Assembly (NCBI GenBank): GCA_017643325.1
Contig: JAEPNS010000066.1
Location: forward strand, 1-12,726
Origin: Alphaproteobacteria bacterium
GTDB taxonomy: Bacteria; Pseudomonadota; Alphaproteobacteria; UBA6615
DNA: 12,726 bases
Direction: 5' to 3'
The position numbers were made by a program, and so were the translations under genes. Of this stretch, positions 1-6,426 are shown piece after piece. Numbering within the stretch: the stretch's first letter is position 1; every line of letters starts with the position of its first letter. The notes under the pieces were generated by a model, which saw nothing but the letters and a program-made list of their open reading frames with translations, was not told the DNA's origin and searched no databases.

Positions 1-1217
1 GCTGGGCGCTTCTGAAGCTCATCACCGGCGGGCTGCGCGTCGGGGTCTCCGCGCGACTGGCCAAGACCGCGCTGGCCCGGATCGGTGGTGTGGATGTCGG
101 GGCGGTCGAGGAGGTCTGGCACGCGGTCGAGCCCCCCTACACCGAGATCTTCGCCTGGCTGGAAGGCCGTGCGGCGCCGCCCGATCCCGGAAAGGCTCCG
201 GTGTTCCGCCCGCTGATGCTCGCCAATCCACTGGAGGACCGCGAACTCCAGACCCTCGACCCTTCTGCCTATGTCGCGGAGTGGAAATGGGACGGCATCC
301 GGGTTCAGGCGGTGAGCGTGCGCGACGCCGACGGCGTATTGCAGAAGCGGCTCTACTCGCGCACCGGCGACGATATCGGCAGCGCCTTTCCGGACGTGCT
401 CGACGCCGTCGACTTCGAGGCGGTTCTCGACGGCGAGCTTCTGGTTATCCACCCGAACGGAAACGGCGGCGAGGTCGCGCCCTTCAATGACCTGCAGCAG
501 CGCCTCAACCGCAAGCGGGTCGATGCGAAACTGCTCGCGGCGCACCCGGCCCATGTGCGGCTCTACGACATCCTGTTCGACGCCGGGACAGACCTGCGCG
601 GCGAGACTCTCGAGACCCGCCGAAGCCGGCTGGAAGCCCTGTTCGCCGACCGGACCTCAGTGCGCTTCGACCTCTCGCCGGTCCTCGATTTCGAAACCTG
701 GGACGAGCTCGGCGCTTTGCGCGCGGCAGCACGTGATTCCGGCATCGAGGGGCTGATGCTCAAGCGCCGCGACGCGGTCTACGAGGCCGGGCGCCCCCGG
801 GGGCCCTGGTACAAGTGGAAGCGCGACCCGCTGCTGGTCGACGCCGTGCTGATGTACGCCCAGCGCGGCCACGGCAAGCGCTCCTCCTTCTACTCCGACT
901 ACACGTTCGGCTGCTGGCGGCCCGGCGAGGACGGCGGCGATGAGCTGGTGCCCGTCGGCAAGGCCTATTCGGGCTTCACCGATGCCGAACTGCGCAAGCT
1001 CGACCGCTGGGTGCGCAACAATACGACCAACCGCTTCGGGCCGGTGCGCGAGGTCGAGCCCGGACTGGTCTTCGAGGTCGCCTTCGATTCCGTGCACCCC
1101 TCAAAGCGCCACAAGTCGGGCGTCGCCATGCGCTTTCCGCGCATCCACCGCATCCGCTGGGACAAGCCCGTCGAGGAGGCCGACCGGCTGGAAAACCTGG
1201 AAGCGCTGATCGGCTGA
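1..1217 (+). CDS. ATP-dependent DNA ligase, PP_1105/'cisplatin damage response' type (5' end missing)
   Basis: The enzyme seals nicks in DNA using ATP through a covalent lysyl-AMP. The frame is open from base 3, so the first in-frame GTG (base 90) is not the start. The leading residues (WALLKLITGGLRVGVSARLA) belong to the N-terminal DNA-binding domain of this roughly 500-residue family, so about 130 residues lie outside the window. Nucleotidyltransferase motifs are complete: motif I KWDGIR at bases 285-302 with the adenylated Lys first, motif III LDGEL near 426-440, motif IV EGLMLKR near 747-767, and motif V (KWKRDP) near 813-830. A C-terminal OB domain follows (GHGKRSSFYSDYTFG, then VFEVAFDSVHPS). 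In many Proteobacteria this ligase sits with an Lhr-type helicase, an exonuclease and a metallophosphoesterase. None of these is downstream here, so any such partners would be upstream. The gene is convergent with the next one, 6 bp away. Confidence 0.93.
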   Translation, partial: WALLKLITGGLRVGVSARLAKTALARIGGVDVGAVEEVWHAVEPPYTEIFAWLEGRAAPPDPGKAPVFRPLMLANPLEDRELQTLDPSAYVAEWKWDGIRVQAVSVRDADGVLQKRLYSRTGDDIGSAFPDVLDAVDFEAVLDGELLVIHPNGNGGEVAPFNDLQQRLNRKRVDAKLLAAHPAHVRLYDILFDAGTDLRGETLETRRSRLEALFADRTSVRFDLSPVLDFETWDELGALRAAARDSGIEGLMLKRRDAVYEAGRPRGPWYKWKRDPLLVDAVLMYAQRGHGKRSSFYSDYTFGCWRPGEDGGDELVPVGKAYSGFTDAELRKLDRWVRNNTTNRFGPVREVEPGLVFEVAFDSVHPSKRHKSGVAMRFPRIHRIRWDKPVEEADRLENLEALIG

Positions 1218-1223
1218 CGCGTC

Positions 1224-2207
1224 CTACGGGACAAGCACCGCCGCGCCGGTCATCCGCCCGGCGCGCAGGTCGTCGAGTGCTGCGTTGGCTTCGACCAGAG
1301 GGTAGGTGCGGATTTCCGTCTTCACGGGGACCTTCGGCGCCAGCGCGAGGAATTCATCGCCGTCGCGCCGCGTGAGGTTCGCGACCGAAACGATTCTCCG
1401 CTCGCCCCACAGGATGTCGTAGGGAAAGGCCGGGATCTCGCTCATATGGATCCCGGCGCACACGACGGTGCCGCCCTTGCGCACCGCGCGCAGCGCCGCG
1501 GGAACCAGCGCGCCGACAGGCGCAAACAGCAGCGCCGCGTCCAGTTCCTCCGGAGGGGCTTCGTCGGAGCCGCCGGCCCAGGCCGCACCCAGGCGTGTCG
1601 CAAACAGCTGGCCGTCCGTATCGCCCGGTTTCGTGAACGCGAACACCTCGCGGCCTTCGTGGCGGGCAACCTGGGCAACGATATGCGCCGCCGCGCCGAA
1701 CCCGTAGATCCCGAGACGCCGCGCGTCGCCCGCCATCCGCAGGGCCCGGTGCCCGATCAGTCCGGCGCACAGGAGCGGCGCGGCCTCGGTGTCGGATAAA
1801 TCGCCCCCAAGCGGGAACACATAATGTGCGTCAGCCACGGTGTATTCGGCATAGCCGCCGTCGATGGTGTAGCCCGTGAACCCCGGCGAATCGCACAGGT
1901 TCTCGCGATCGTGGTCACAGTGGAAACACGCACCGCAGGTGTGCCCGAGCCACGGCACCCCGACCCGTTGCCCCGGCTCGAACCCTGTCACGCCCGTGCC
2001 GGCGCGCACGACCTCGCCGACGATCTCGTGGCCGGGGACGAGCGGCAGCTTCGGCGCGGTAAGTTCGCCGTCGACGATATGCAGGTCGGTTCGGCAAACA
2101 CCGCAGGCGCGCACGGCGATCAGGACCTCGCCCGGCCCCGCTTCCGGGTCGGGCAGGTCCCGTTCGGCAAGCGGTTCGCCCGCCCTGTCCAGCACCATCG
2201 CGCGCAT
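1224..2207 (-). CDS. zinc-dependent alcohol dehydrogenase family protein (MDR, TIGR02822-like)
   Basis: This is a 327-residue medium-chain dehydrogenase, predicted to be a cytosolic NAD(P)-dependent alcohol/aldehyde oxidoreductase of unknown substrate. Catalytic zinc ligands are visible: Cys38 in GVCRTDLH, His60-Glu61 in PGHE, and Cys147 in PLLCAGLIGHRAL. The structural zinc lobe has Cys91, Cys94, Cys97 and Cys105. The Rossmann motif is GIYGFGAAAH (residues 167-176). Length and N-terminal style (MRAMVLDRAGEPL) fit the family that carries a short loop after the dinucleotide site. An in-frame TAG lies three codons upstream of the ATG at 2207, so this ATG is the earliest possible start; ATG at 2198 is an alternative. 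I see no good Shine-Dalgarno, so translation may be leaderless or weak. The gene is divergent from the quinone-oxidoreductase-like gene at 2319 and tail-to-tail with the DNA ligase. Confidence 0.9.
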   Translation of the reverse strand: MRAMVLDRAGEPLAERDLPDPEAGPGEVLIAVRACGVCRTDLHIVDGELTAPKLPLVPGHEIVGEVVRAGTGVTGFEPGQRVGVPWLGHTCGACFHCDHDRENLCDSPGFTGYTIDGGYAEYTVADAHYVFPLGGDLSDTEAAPLLCAGLIGHRALRMAGDARRLGIYGFGAAAHIVAQVARHEGREVFAFTKPGDTDGQLFATRLGAAWAGGSDEAPPEELDAALLFAPVGALVPAALRAVRKGGTVVCAGIHMSEIPAFPYDILWGERRIVSVANLTRRDGDEFLALAPKVPVKTEIRTYPLVEANAALDDLRAGRMTGAAVLVP

Positions 2208-2247
2208 GGCGTCATTCTAGGCCGGACGCATCACTGCGTGAAACATT

Positions 2248-2263
2248 CGCGCCGCCGGGCGCG
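2248..2263. repeat. GC hairpin in the divergent intergenic region 2208-2318
   Basis: CGCGCC and GGCGCG form a perfect 6-bp stem around a GCCG loop. A second, smaller inverted repeat, ACGCA-tcac-TGCGT, lies at 2226-2239. Both sit in the 111-bp gap between the divergent alcohol dehydrogenase and the quinone-oxidoreductase-like gene, where shared promoter/operator elements would be expected. No convincing -35/-10 pair is visible on either strand, so the role is open; chance occurrence in GC-rich DNA is possible. Confidence 0.25.
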
Positions 2264-2306
2264 ACATCCTCGCCGCCCTGCGCGAAAATCAATGCCGCAA
2301 GCATAC

Positions 2307-2310
2307 GGAG
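2307..2310 (+). promoter_or_regulatory. ribosome binding site GGAG that fixes the start at 2319
   Basis: GGAG lies 8 nt before the ATG at 2319. The same frame is open back to 1824, but that extension is antisense to the alcohol dehydrogenase. This site and the family-typical MKAVWY start argue for 2319. Confidence 0.7.
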
Positions 2311-2318
2311 ACCGTTCC

Positions 2319-3299
2319 ATGAAAGCCGTCTGGTACGACGAACTCGGCCCCGCGCGGGAGGTCCTGCAATACGGGGAGACGGACACGCCCGAAGCAGGTC
2401 CCGGCGAGGTCCGCGTCAGGCTGGAGGCGTCCGGCGCCAATCCGGCCGATGTGAAGCGCCGTGGCCAGGGCACCTACGGCATGGAGTTCCCGCGCATCAT
2501 CCCCAACAGCGACGGGGCGGGTGTGGTCGACCAGGTCGGCGAGGGTGCGGACGAAACCCTTCTGGGTCAGCGCGTCTGGCTCTTCAACGGCCAGCGCGGG
2601 CGCGCCTTCGGGACGGCCGCGGAATACATCACACTGGACGCCTGGCTCGTCGCGCCGCTGCCCGAGACACTGTCCTTCGCCGAGGGGGCCTGCCTGGGTA
2701 TCCCCTGCATGACGGCGCACCGGAACGTGTTCGCCGACGGGCCGGTCGCGGGCAAGACGGTGCTCGTCACCGGCGGCGCCGGCGCGGTCGGCCACTACGC
2801 GGTCCAATGGGCGAACTGGGGCGGGGCAACGGTGATCGCCACGGTGAGTTCCGACGACAAGGCCGCCCACGCAAAAGCCGGCGGTGCGCATCACACGGTC
2901 AACTACCGCGACGACAACGCGGCGGAGCAGATCCTCGACCTGACGGGCGGGACCGGCGTCGACCGCATCGTGGAGGTCGACCTCGCCGGCAACCTCGACC
3001 TGTCGACCAGGGTGCTGCGCAACACCGGCATGATCTCAACCTACTATTCCTCGGGCGACCCGAAGAACATGTTCCTGCGCACCGCGCTGAAGAACGCCGT
3101 CATCCGCTTCATGATCCTGCACAGCGTGCCCCGCGAGGCAATCGACGCGGCGCGTGCCGACATCGCGACCTGGCTTGCGGAAGGCCATGGCATCCACACT
3201 GTCGCCGAGACCTTTGCGCTGGCCGAGACCGCCGCCGCGCACGAGTTCGTCGAGGGCGGCAGCAAGCTGGGGACGGTTGTCGTCGAGCCGGGGCGGTAG
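2319..3299 (+). CDS. zinc-independent MDR oxidoreductase, NADPH:quinone reductase (Qor/zeta-crystallin) type
   Basis: This 326-residue enzyme is predicted to reduce quinones or other electrophilic carbonyl/alkene substrates with NADPH in the cytosol. The GroES-like N-terminal domain (residues 1-115) has the family segments ASGANPADVKRR and PNSDGAGVV but lacks the zinc-binding Cys/His residues of alcohol dehydrogenases. The nucleotide-binding motif is TGGAGAVGHYAVQ (151-163), and Lys181 sits just after the second beta strand. The C-terminus ends GSKLGTVVVEPGR, matching the usual end of this family. It has a good GGAG ribosome site, and length is normal. It is divergent from a zinc MDR enzyme, so two different MDR subfamilies sit back to back. 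The two are clearly different in sequence and not a recent duplication. The substrate cannot be inferred. Confidence 0.9.
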   Translation: MKAVWYDELGPAREVLQYGETDTPEAGPGEVRVRLEASGANPADVKRRGQGTYGMEFPRIIPNSDGAGVVDQVGEGADETLLGQRVWLFNGQRGRAFGTAAEYITLDAWLVAPLPETLSFAEGACLGIPCMTAHRNVFADGPVAGKTVLVTGGAGAVGHYAVQWANWGGATVIATVSSDDKAAHAKAGGAHHTVNYRDDNAAEQILDLTGGTGVDRIVEVDLAGNLDLSTRVLRNTGMISTYYSSGDPKNMFLRTALKNAVIRFMILHSVPREAIDAARADIATWLAEGHGIHTVAETFALAETAAAHEFVEGGSKLGTVVVEPGR

Positions 3300-3361
3300 G
3301 AACTACGCTACCGGGGAACGAGCGTCTGCGAAGCAGCGCGCCCGGGTGCTAACGTCAACCG

Positions 3362-3979
3362 ATGAAAAACATCAAACCCGTCGAATGGGCGGTGCTTACC
3401 GTCACGCTGGCCTACACCGCCGTGTTCGGCGCGATCTTCATCGCGCGCGGCAACGCGGAGTTCGTCTGGTACGTGGTGACCCTGCTCATCCTGGTCGGGA
3501 TCGTCGCGCTCGGCCAGCGCAAGGCCGCATTCCCCGCCGCGATACTTTGGGCGCTGTCACTGTGGGGGTTCGTCCATATGGCGGGCGGCGGCGTGCCTGT
3601 GAACGATAGCGTGCTCTACGCCTATGTGGTGCTGCCGCTCGCCGGGAACGGCGAGTTTGTCTTCCTGAAATACGACCAGGTCGTCCACTTCTACGGCTTC
3701 GGCGTAACCGCCTGGCTTCTGTGGCACCTTCTTCGCCGGCACTACCCGGAGATGGCCGGCAGCGCAAGCGTGTACGTGTTCCCGGTGCTCGGCGCCATGG
3801 GGCTCGGCGCTGCCAACGAGATGATCGAGTTCGCTGCCGTGGTCGCGTTCCCCGACACGAATGTCGGGGGCTATATCAACACCGCGCTGGACCTTGTGTT
3901 CAACGCCGCGGGCGCGATCACCGCGATGGTGCTGGTGCGGCTGATCAGTCGTCCGCCGGAGACCGCCGCAGCGCCTTGA
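3362..3979 (+). CDS. DUF2238/YjdF-family integral membrane protein
   Basis: This is a 205-residue polytopic inner-membrane protein of unknown function. Hydrophobic segments lie at about residues 8-28, 35-50, 57-74, 108-124, 135-151 and 178-194. Family-type polar motifs sit at membrane edges: KYDQVVHFYGFG (103-114), NEMIEF (152-157), the TNVGGYINTALD stretch (166-177) and Asn181. Conserved Asp105, His109, Glu153/Glu156 and Asp177 inside or beside membrane helices suggest metal or proton handling, but this is inference. ATG at 3362 has no strong Shine-Dalgarno. It lies 62 bp after the Qor-like gene on the same strand, so co-transcription is possible. The 62-bp gap holds only a small bulged stem (3322-3339). 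The last 35 bp overlap arfB on the other strand. Confidence 0.8.
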   Translation: MKNIKPVEWAVLTVTLAYTAVFGAIFIARGNAEFVWYVVTLLILVGIVALGQRKAAFPAAILWALSLWGFVHMAGGGVPVNDSVLYAYVVLPLAGNGEFVFLKYDQVVHFYGFGVTAWLLWHLLRRHYPEMAGSASVYVFPVLGAMGLGAANEMIEFAAVVAFPDTNVGGYINTALDLVFNAAGAITAMVLVRLISRPPETAAAP

Positions 3980-4376
3980 CCCGGCCCCGCCGGGCCTTCG
4001 ACTGAAGCCTTTGTTCCTTCGACGCACGCGTCGGCCGCGTGGCCTTGCGCTTGCGCGGCGGCATCGCGGCGCGCTTGAGAAGTTCGAGCATCCGCTCACG
4101 CGCATCGTCGCGGTTGCGCTCCTGGGTGCGAAATCGCTCCGCGCGGATCACGATCTCGCCGTGCTTTGTCATGCGGCTGCCGGAAATCCGCCGCAGGCGG
4201 GCAAACATGTCCGCCGGGATCGCGTCGCACGCCTTTGCGTTGAGGCGAAGCTCGACGGCGGTGGCAACCTTGTTGACGTTCTGCCCGCCCGGCCCGGAAG
4301 CACGCACGAAAGTCTCCTGAAGTTCGGCCTCGGGAATGACGAGACTGCCCGTAACCGTAAGGTCGCCCGCCGCCAT
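3945..4376 (-). CDS. arfB: alternative ribosome-rescue factor ArfB (YaeJ), peptidyl-tRNA hydrolase
   Basis: ArfB releases nascent peptides from ribosomes stalled at the 3' end of truncated mRNAs, inserting its basic tail into the empty mRNA channel. The 143-residue protein has the class-I release-factor fold with the catalytic GGQ at residues 30-32 inside RASGPGGQNVNKV, followed by TAVELRL and IVIRAERFRTQERNR. It ends in the diagnostic basic tail (KATRPTRASKEQRLQSKAR). It lacks the codon-recognition domain of full release factors, as expected. The frame extends to an ATG at 4406, but the start at 4376 gives the usual family N-terminus. It also makes a TGATG junction with the upstream gene's stop, a common arrangement for coupled re-initiation. 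The 3' end overlaps the convergent DUF2238 gene by 35 bp. Confidence 0.93.
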   Translation of the reverse strand: MAAGDLTVTGSLVIPEAELQETFVRASGPGGQNVNKVATAVELRLNAKACDAIPADMFARLRRISGSRMTKHGEIVIRAERFRTQERNRDDARERMLELLKRAAMPPRKRKATRPTRASKEQRLQSKARRGRVKALRRSPADD

Positions 4377-5248
4377 CAGCTTTCGGGCGGGTGCGCCGCC
4401 CACCATTTCTCCGCGAAGGTGCGGTAATCGGTGGGCGCGCGGCCGAGGATCATACCAAGAACCCGGCCGTTGCCCCCGGGCAGGCCATAGTCGTCATAGT
4501 GCTCGCACATCTTGACGAAGCCCTCGATCGAGTAGTCGTCCTGCCCGCGTTTCTTCGCTGCCGCAATCCAGTCGGCGATGTCACCCTTTTCCGCGCGGAT
4601 ATCGCGGCCGCTGACCTCGGAAAAAATCTTCGCCATCTCCGCATGGGTCAGCGGGTAAGGGCTGCACATCTCGAAGCTGCCCCCGGTCCAGCCGTCCTCC
4701 GTCAGCATGATCGCCGCCGCCTCTCCGACATCGTCGAGGTCAACCACGCTCATGTCGATGTCGACGCTGTAAAACCGCCTGTAGACGCCCGTCTTCAGGA
4801 TCGACGGCCATTCGACGTTGATGTTCTGCATATACATCGTCGGCGCGAGGATCGTGTACGGCACCAGCGACTCGATCAGATATTCCTCGACCCGGAGCTT
4901 CTCCCAGTGGTGCAGCAGCTTGCGGCACATGGGATGGACGAGCGAGTGGAACGCGAACTGCGAAACCCCTTCCTTCTTCGCGGCATCGATGATCCGCACG
5001 CCGATCTCGTACTCGTCACCCTGGAAACGTGGACCGATGTGATAGACCCTGTCGGCCCCGGCCAGCGCGGTCTTCAGGTCGGCGTCCGACCGGAAGTCGC
5101 CAAGCACCGCCTCCCCGGCGCCCGCCGCCTTGCACCGCTCGGCGCTTTCCTCGCTGCGCGTCAGGATGCGCACGTCGGCGTTGCGCGCGGCAAGCTGGCG
5201 GATCGCGGCCAGGCCGGTCGGGCCAGCGGCCCCTGTGATCAGGATCAT
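4376..5248 (-). CDS. NmrA-like atypical SDR, NAD(P)-binding protein (possible NAD(P)H:quinone/azo-type reductase or redox sensor)
   Basis: This 290-residue cytosolic protein has the Rossmann motif TGAAGPTG (5-12), strand-2 arginine in LTRSEE (Arg31), and GDFRSDADL (50-58), the usual place for adenine contact. The remainder is NmrA/TMR style: FHSLVHP (100-106), WEKLRVEEYL (115-124), YTILAPTMYMQN (131-142). The classical SDR Tyr-xxx-Lys pair is absent, as in other atypical members, so it could be a reductase or a non-catalytic dinucleotide sensor. The frame runs on to 5317, but GGGGAGA at 5255-5261, 6 nt before the ATG at 5248, and the start of the Rossmann strand (MILITG) fix the start. It is first in a two-gene unit with arfB and divergent from the hydroxylase-family gene. 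Confidence 0.85.
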   Translation of the reverse strand: MILITGAAGPTGLAAIRQLAARNADVRILTRSEESAERCKAAGAGEAVLGDFRSDADLKTALAGADRVYHIGPRFQGDEYEIGVRIIDAAKKEGVSQFAFHSLVHPMCRKLLHHWEKLRVEEYLIESLVPYTILAPTMYMQNINVEWPSILKTGVYRRFYSVDIDMSVVDLDDVGEAAAIMLTEDGWTGGSFEMCSPYPLTHAEMAKIFSEVSGRDIRAEKGDIADWIAAAKKRGQDDYSIEGFVKMCEHYDDYGLPGGNGRVLGMILGRAPTDYRTFAEKWWAAHPPES

Positions 5249-5254
5249 AGTCGG

Positions 5255-5261
5255 TCTCCCC
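5255..5261 (-). promoter_or_regulatory. strong ribosome binding site for the NmrA-like gene
   Basis: On the minus strand GGGGAGA lies 6 nt before the ATG at 5248. It decides between this start and an in-frame ATG at 5317, which would put 23 unrelated residues before the Rossmann strand. Confidence 0.75.
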
Positions 5262-5273
5262 GTTTTCCCCCAG

Positions 5274-5279
5274 ATTATC
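5274..5279 (-). promoter_or_regulatory. candidate -10 element for the NmrA-like gene
   Basis: GATAAT on the minus strand matches the sigma-70 -10 consensus at 5 of 6 positions and would start transcription about 18 nt before the start codon. No matching -35 hexamer is seen at 16-18 nt, so an activator or chance match is possible. Confidence 0.3.
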
Positions 5280-5304
5280 GGAATGTGAGAATTACCCGAT
5301 CGTT

Positions 5305-5373
5305 TGACGCAGGTCATCTCGGTCCGCGAAACGGCAGCGTACTGGTGACGCAGCCCTTACAATCGTATGACGC
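5305..5373. repeat. spaced TGACGC repeats in the divergent region 5249-5451
   Basis: TGACGCAG occurs twice exactly (5305-5312 and 5346-5353), and TGACGC a third time at 5368-5373. Start-to-start spacings are 41 and 22 bp, near whole helical turns, so all three would face the same side of the DNA. They lie in the 203-bp region between the divergent NmrA-like and hydroxylase-family genes and could be regulator half-sites. Otherwise that region shows only the weak promoter candidate and the two ribosome sites. Confidence 0.25.
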
Positions 5374-5440
5374 GATATGGCATAAGCGCGGACGGGGTGG
5401 GCACGGGCAAATCCGGATACGGCGCGCCGTTATCCCTTGT

Positions 5441-5445
5441 GGAGG
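5441..5445 (+). promoter_or_regulatory. ribosome binding site GGAGG that points to a TTG start at 5452
   Basis: A full GGAGG is followed after 6 nt by TTG at 5452. In-frame TTG codons at 5437 and 5446 lie before or directly against the site and cannot use it. No ATG or GTG lies nearby in frame before residue 23. Confidence 0.65.
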
Positions 5446-5451
5446 TTGACG

Positions 5452-6378
5452 TTGAGTAAGGTTCTATCGAGGGATTCCGGCGCCATCACCGGCGACGGCA
5501 AGGCGCGCGGGCCACTCATGCGCGCCGTCACGTTCCTGCTCTGGCCCGGCATTCTGGCAACCTGCATCTACATTACCGGACTCGGTATCGCCGAGGGGCG
5601 CGCGGCGCTTTATTTCAACGTCACCTACATCGGCCTCGCGCTTGTGATGTTCGCTCTCGAGCGCGCGCTTCCGCACGAACGGGCCTGGCTTGCGAATGAC
5701 GGACAGATGCCGGCGGACCTGCTGCACACACTGCTCAACAAGGGGTTCGCGCAGGTCCTCGTCGTTGTCGGCGTCGCGGTCGGGATCGCGGAAGCCGCCG
5801 CGTCGAAGGGCGGCGACATGTGGCCGAGCCACTGGCCGCTCGCATTCCAGGTCATCCTCGGACTTCTGATTGCGGAAGCCGGGCTCTACACCGCCCACCG
5901 GCTGGGGCATGAGTGGAGACCGCTGTGGCGCTTTCACGCGGTGCACCATAGCGCGCCGCGCCTTTGGTTCTTCAACACCGGGCGCTTCCACCTGGTCGAT
6001 ACGGTGACCAGCATCCTGCTGAGCCAGCCACTGCTGTTCCTGGCCGGCGCCCCTTCGGACATCTTCATCTGGGTCACGTCGATCACGGCCTTCATTGGCA
6101 TGCTGACGCACTGCAACGTCGAGATGCGCTTCGGCCCGCTGAACTACATCTTCAATACGCCGGCCGTGCACCGCTGGCATCACTCGCGCATCCCATCCGA
6201 GGGCAACAGCAACTACGGCGAGAACCTGATGCTGTTCGACGTGGTGCTGGGCACCTTCTACTGCCCGAAGCGGCGCCCTCCCGCCAACATCGGGATCGAC
6301 GACCCGATGCCGGCGAGCTTCACAGGACAGCTCGCCCAGCCCTTCCGGCGCACCCGCGCGATACAGCCGGCCGAATAA
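5452..6378 (+). CDS. fatty acid hydroxylase / sterol desaturase family membrane protein
   Basis: This is a non-heme di-iron integral-membrane enzyme that would hydroxylate or desaturate a lipid at the inner membrane; the substrate is unknown. From the TTG start it has 308 residues. The family histidine clusters are all present: HRLGH (149-153), HAVHH (162-166), His220 in LTHCNVE, and HRWHH (240-244), followed by NYGENL (254-259) and FDVVLGTFY. Hydrophobic segments lie at about 27-47, 54-72, 99-117, 130-147, 185-200 and 203-220. The cytosolic N-terminus is polar, with no signal peptide. Bacterial members act on sterol-like, hopanoid, carotenoid or acyl substrates, and nothing next to this gene names one. 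It is divergent from the NmrA-like gene and converges on the 2OG oxygenase gene with a 48-bp gap holding a long hairpin. Confidence 0.88.
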   Translation: MSKVLSRDSGAITGDGKARGPLMRAVTFLLWPGILATCIYITGLGIAEGRAALYFNVTYIGLALVMFALERALPHERAWLANDGQMPADLLHTLLNKGFAQVLVVVGVAVGIAEAAASKGGDMWPSHWPLAFQVILGLLIAEAGLYTAHRLGHEWRPLWRFHAVHHSAPRLWFFNTGRFHLVDTVTSILLSQPLLFLAGAPSDIFIWVTSITAFIGMLTHCNVEMRFGPLNYIFNTPAVHRWHHSRIPSEGNSNYGENLMLFDVVLGTFYCPKRRPPANIGIDDPMPASFTGQLAQPFRRTRAIQPAE

Positions 6379-6382
6379 CCGC

Positions 6383-6420
6383 GGCCGTCCGACTGGTCGC
6401 CGCGATGACCCCGGACGGTC
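6383..6420. terminator. hairpin in the convergent gap, possible bidirectional terminator
   Basis: A 9-bp stem (6383-6391 with 6412-6420, one G-T wobble) encloses a second 4-bp stem, GGTC/GACC (6395-6398, 6407-6410). It lies between the stop codons of two converging genes, where a shared terminator is expected. A clear U-tract is missing on both strands, so it is not a textbook intrinsic terminator. Confidence 0.4.
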
Positions 6421-6426
6421 TTGACC

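Noticed and set aside
1824..2318. The open frame that extends the Qor-like gene 165 codons upstream
   Set aside because: It is antisense to the alcohol dehydrogenase, has no family sequence, and the GGAG site with MKAVWY at 2319 gives the expected protein.
3322..3339. Small bulged stem-loop between the Qor-like and DUF2238 genes as a terminator
   Set aside because: Only 4+3 bp with a bulge, a 3-nt loop and no U-tract; cannot be told from chance.
4391..5449. A 352-codon plus-strand open frame opposite the NmrA-like gene
   Set aside because: It mirrors the opposite gene, shows no recognisable fold, and the minus frame has a Rossmann motif with a good ribosome site.
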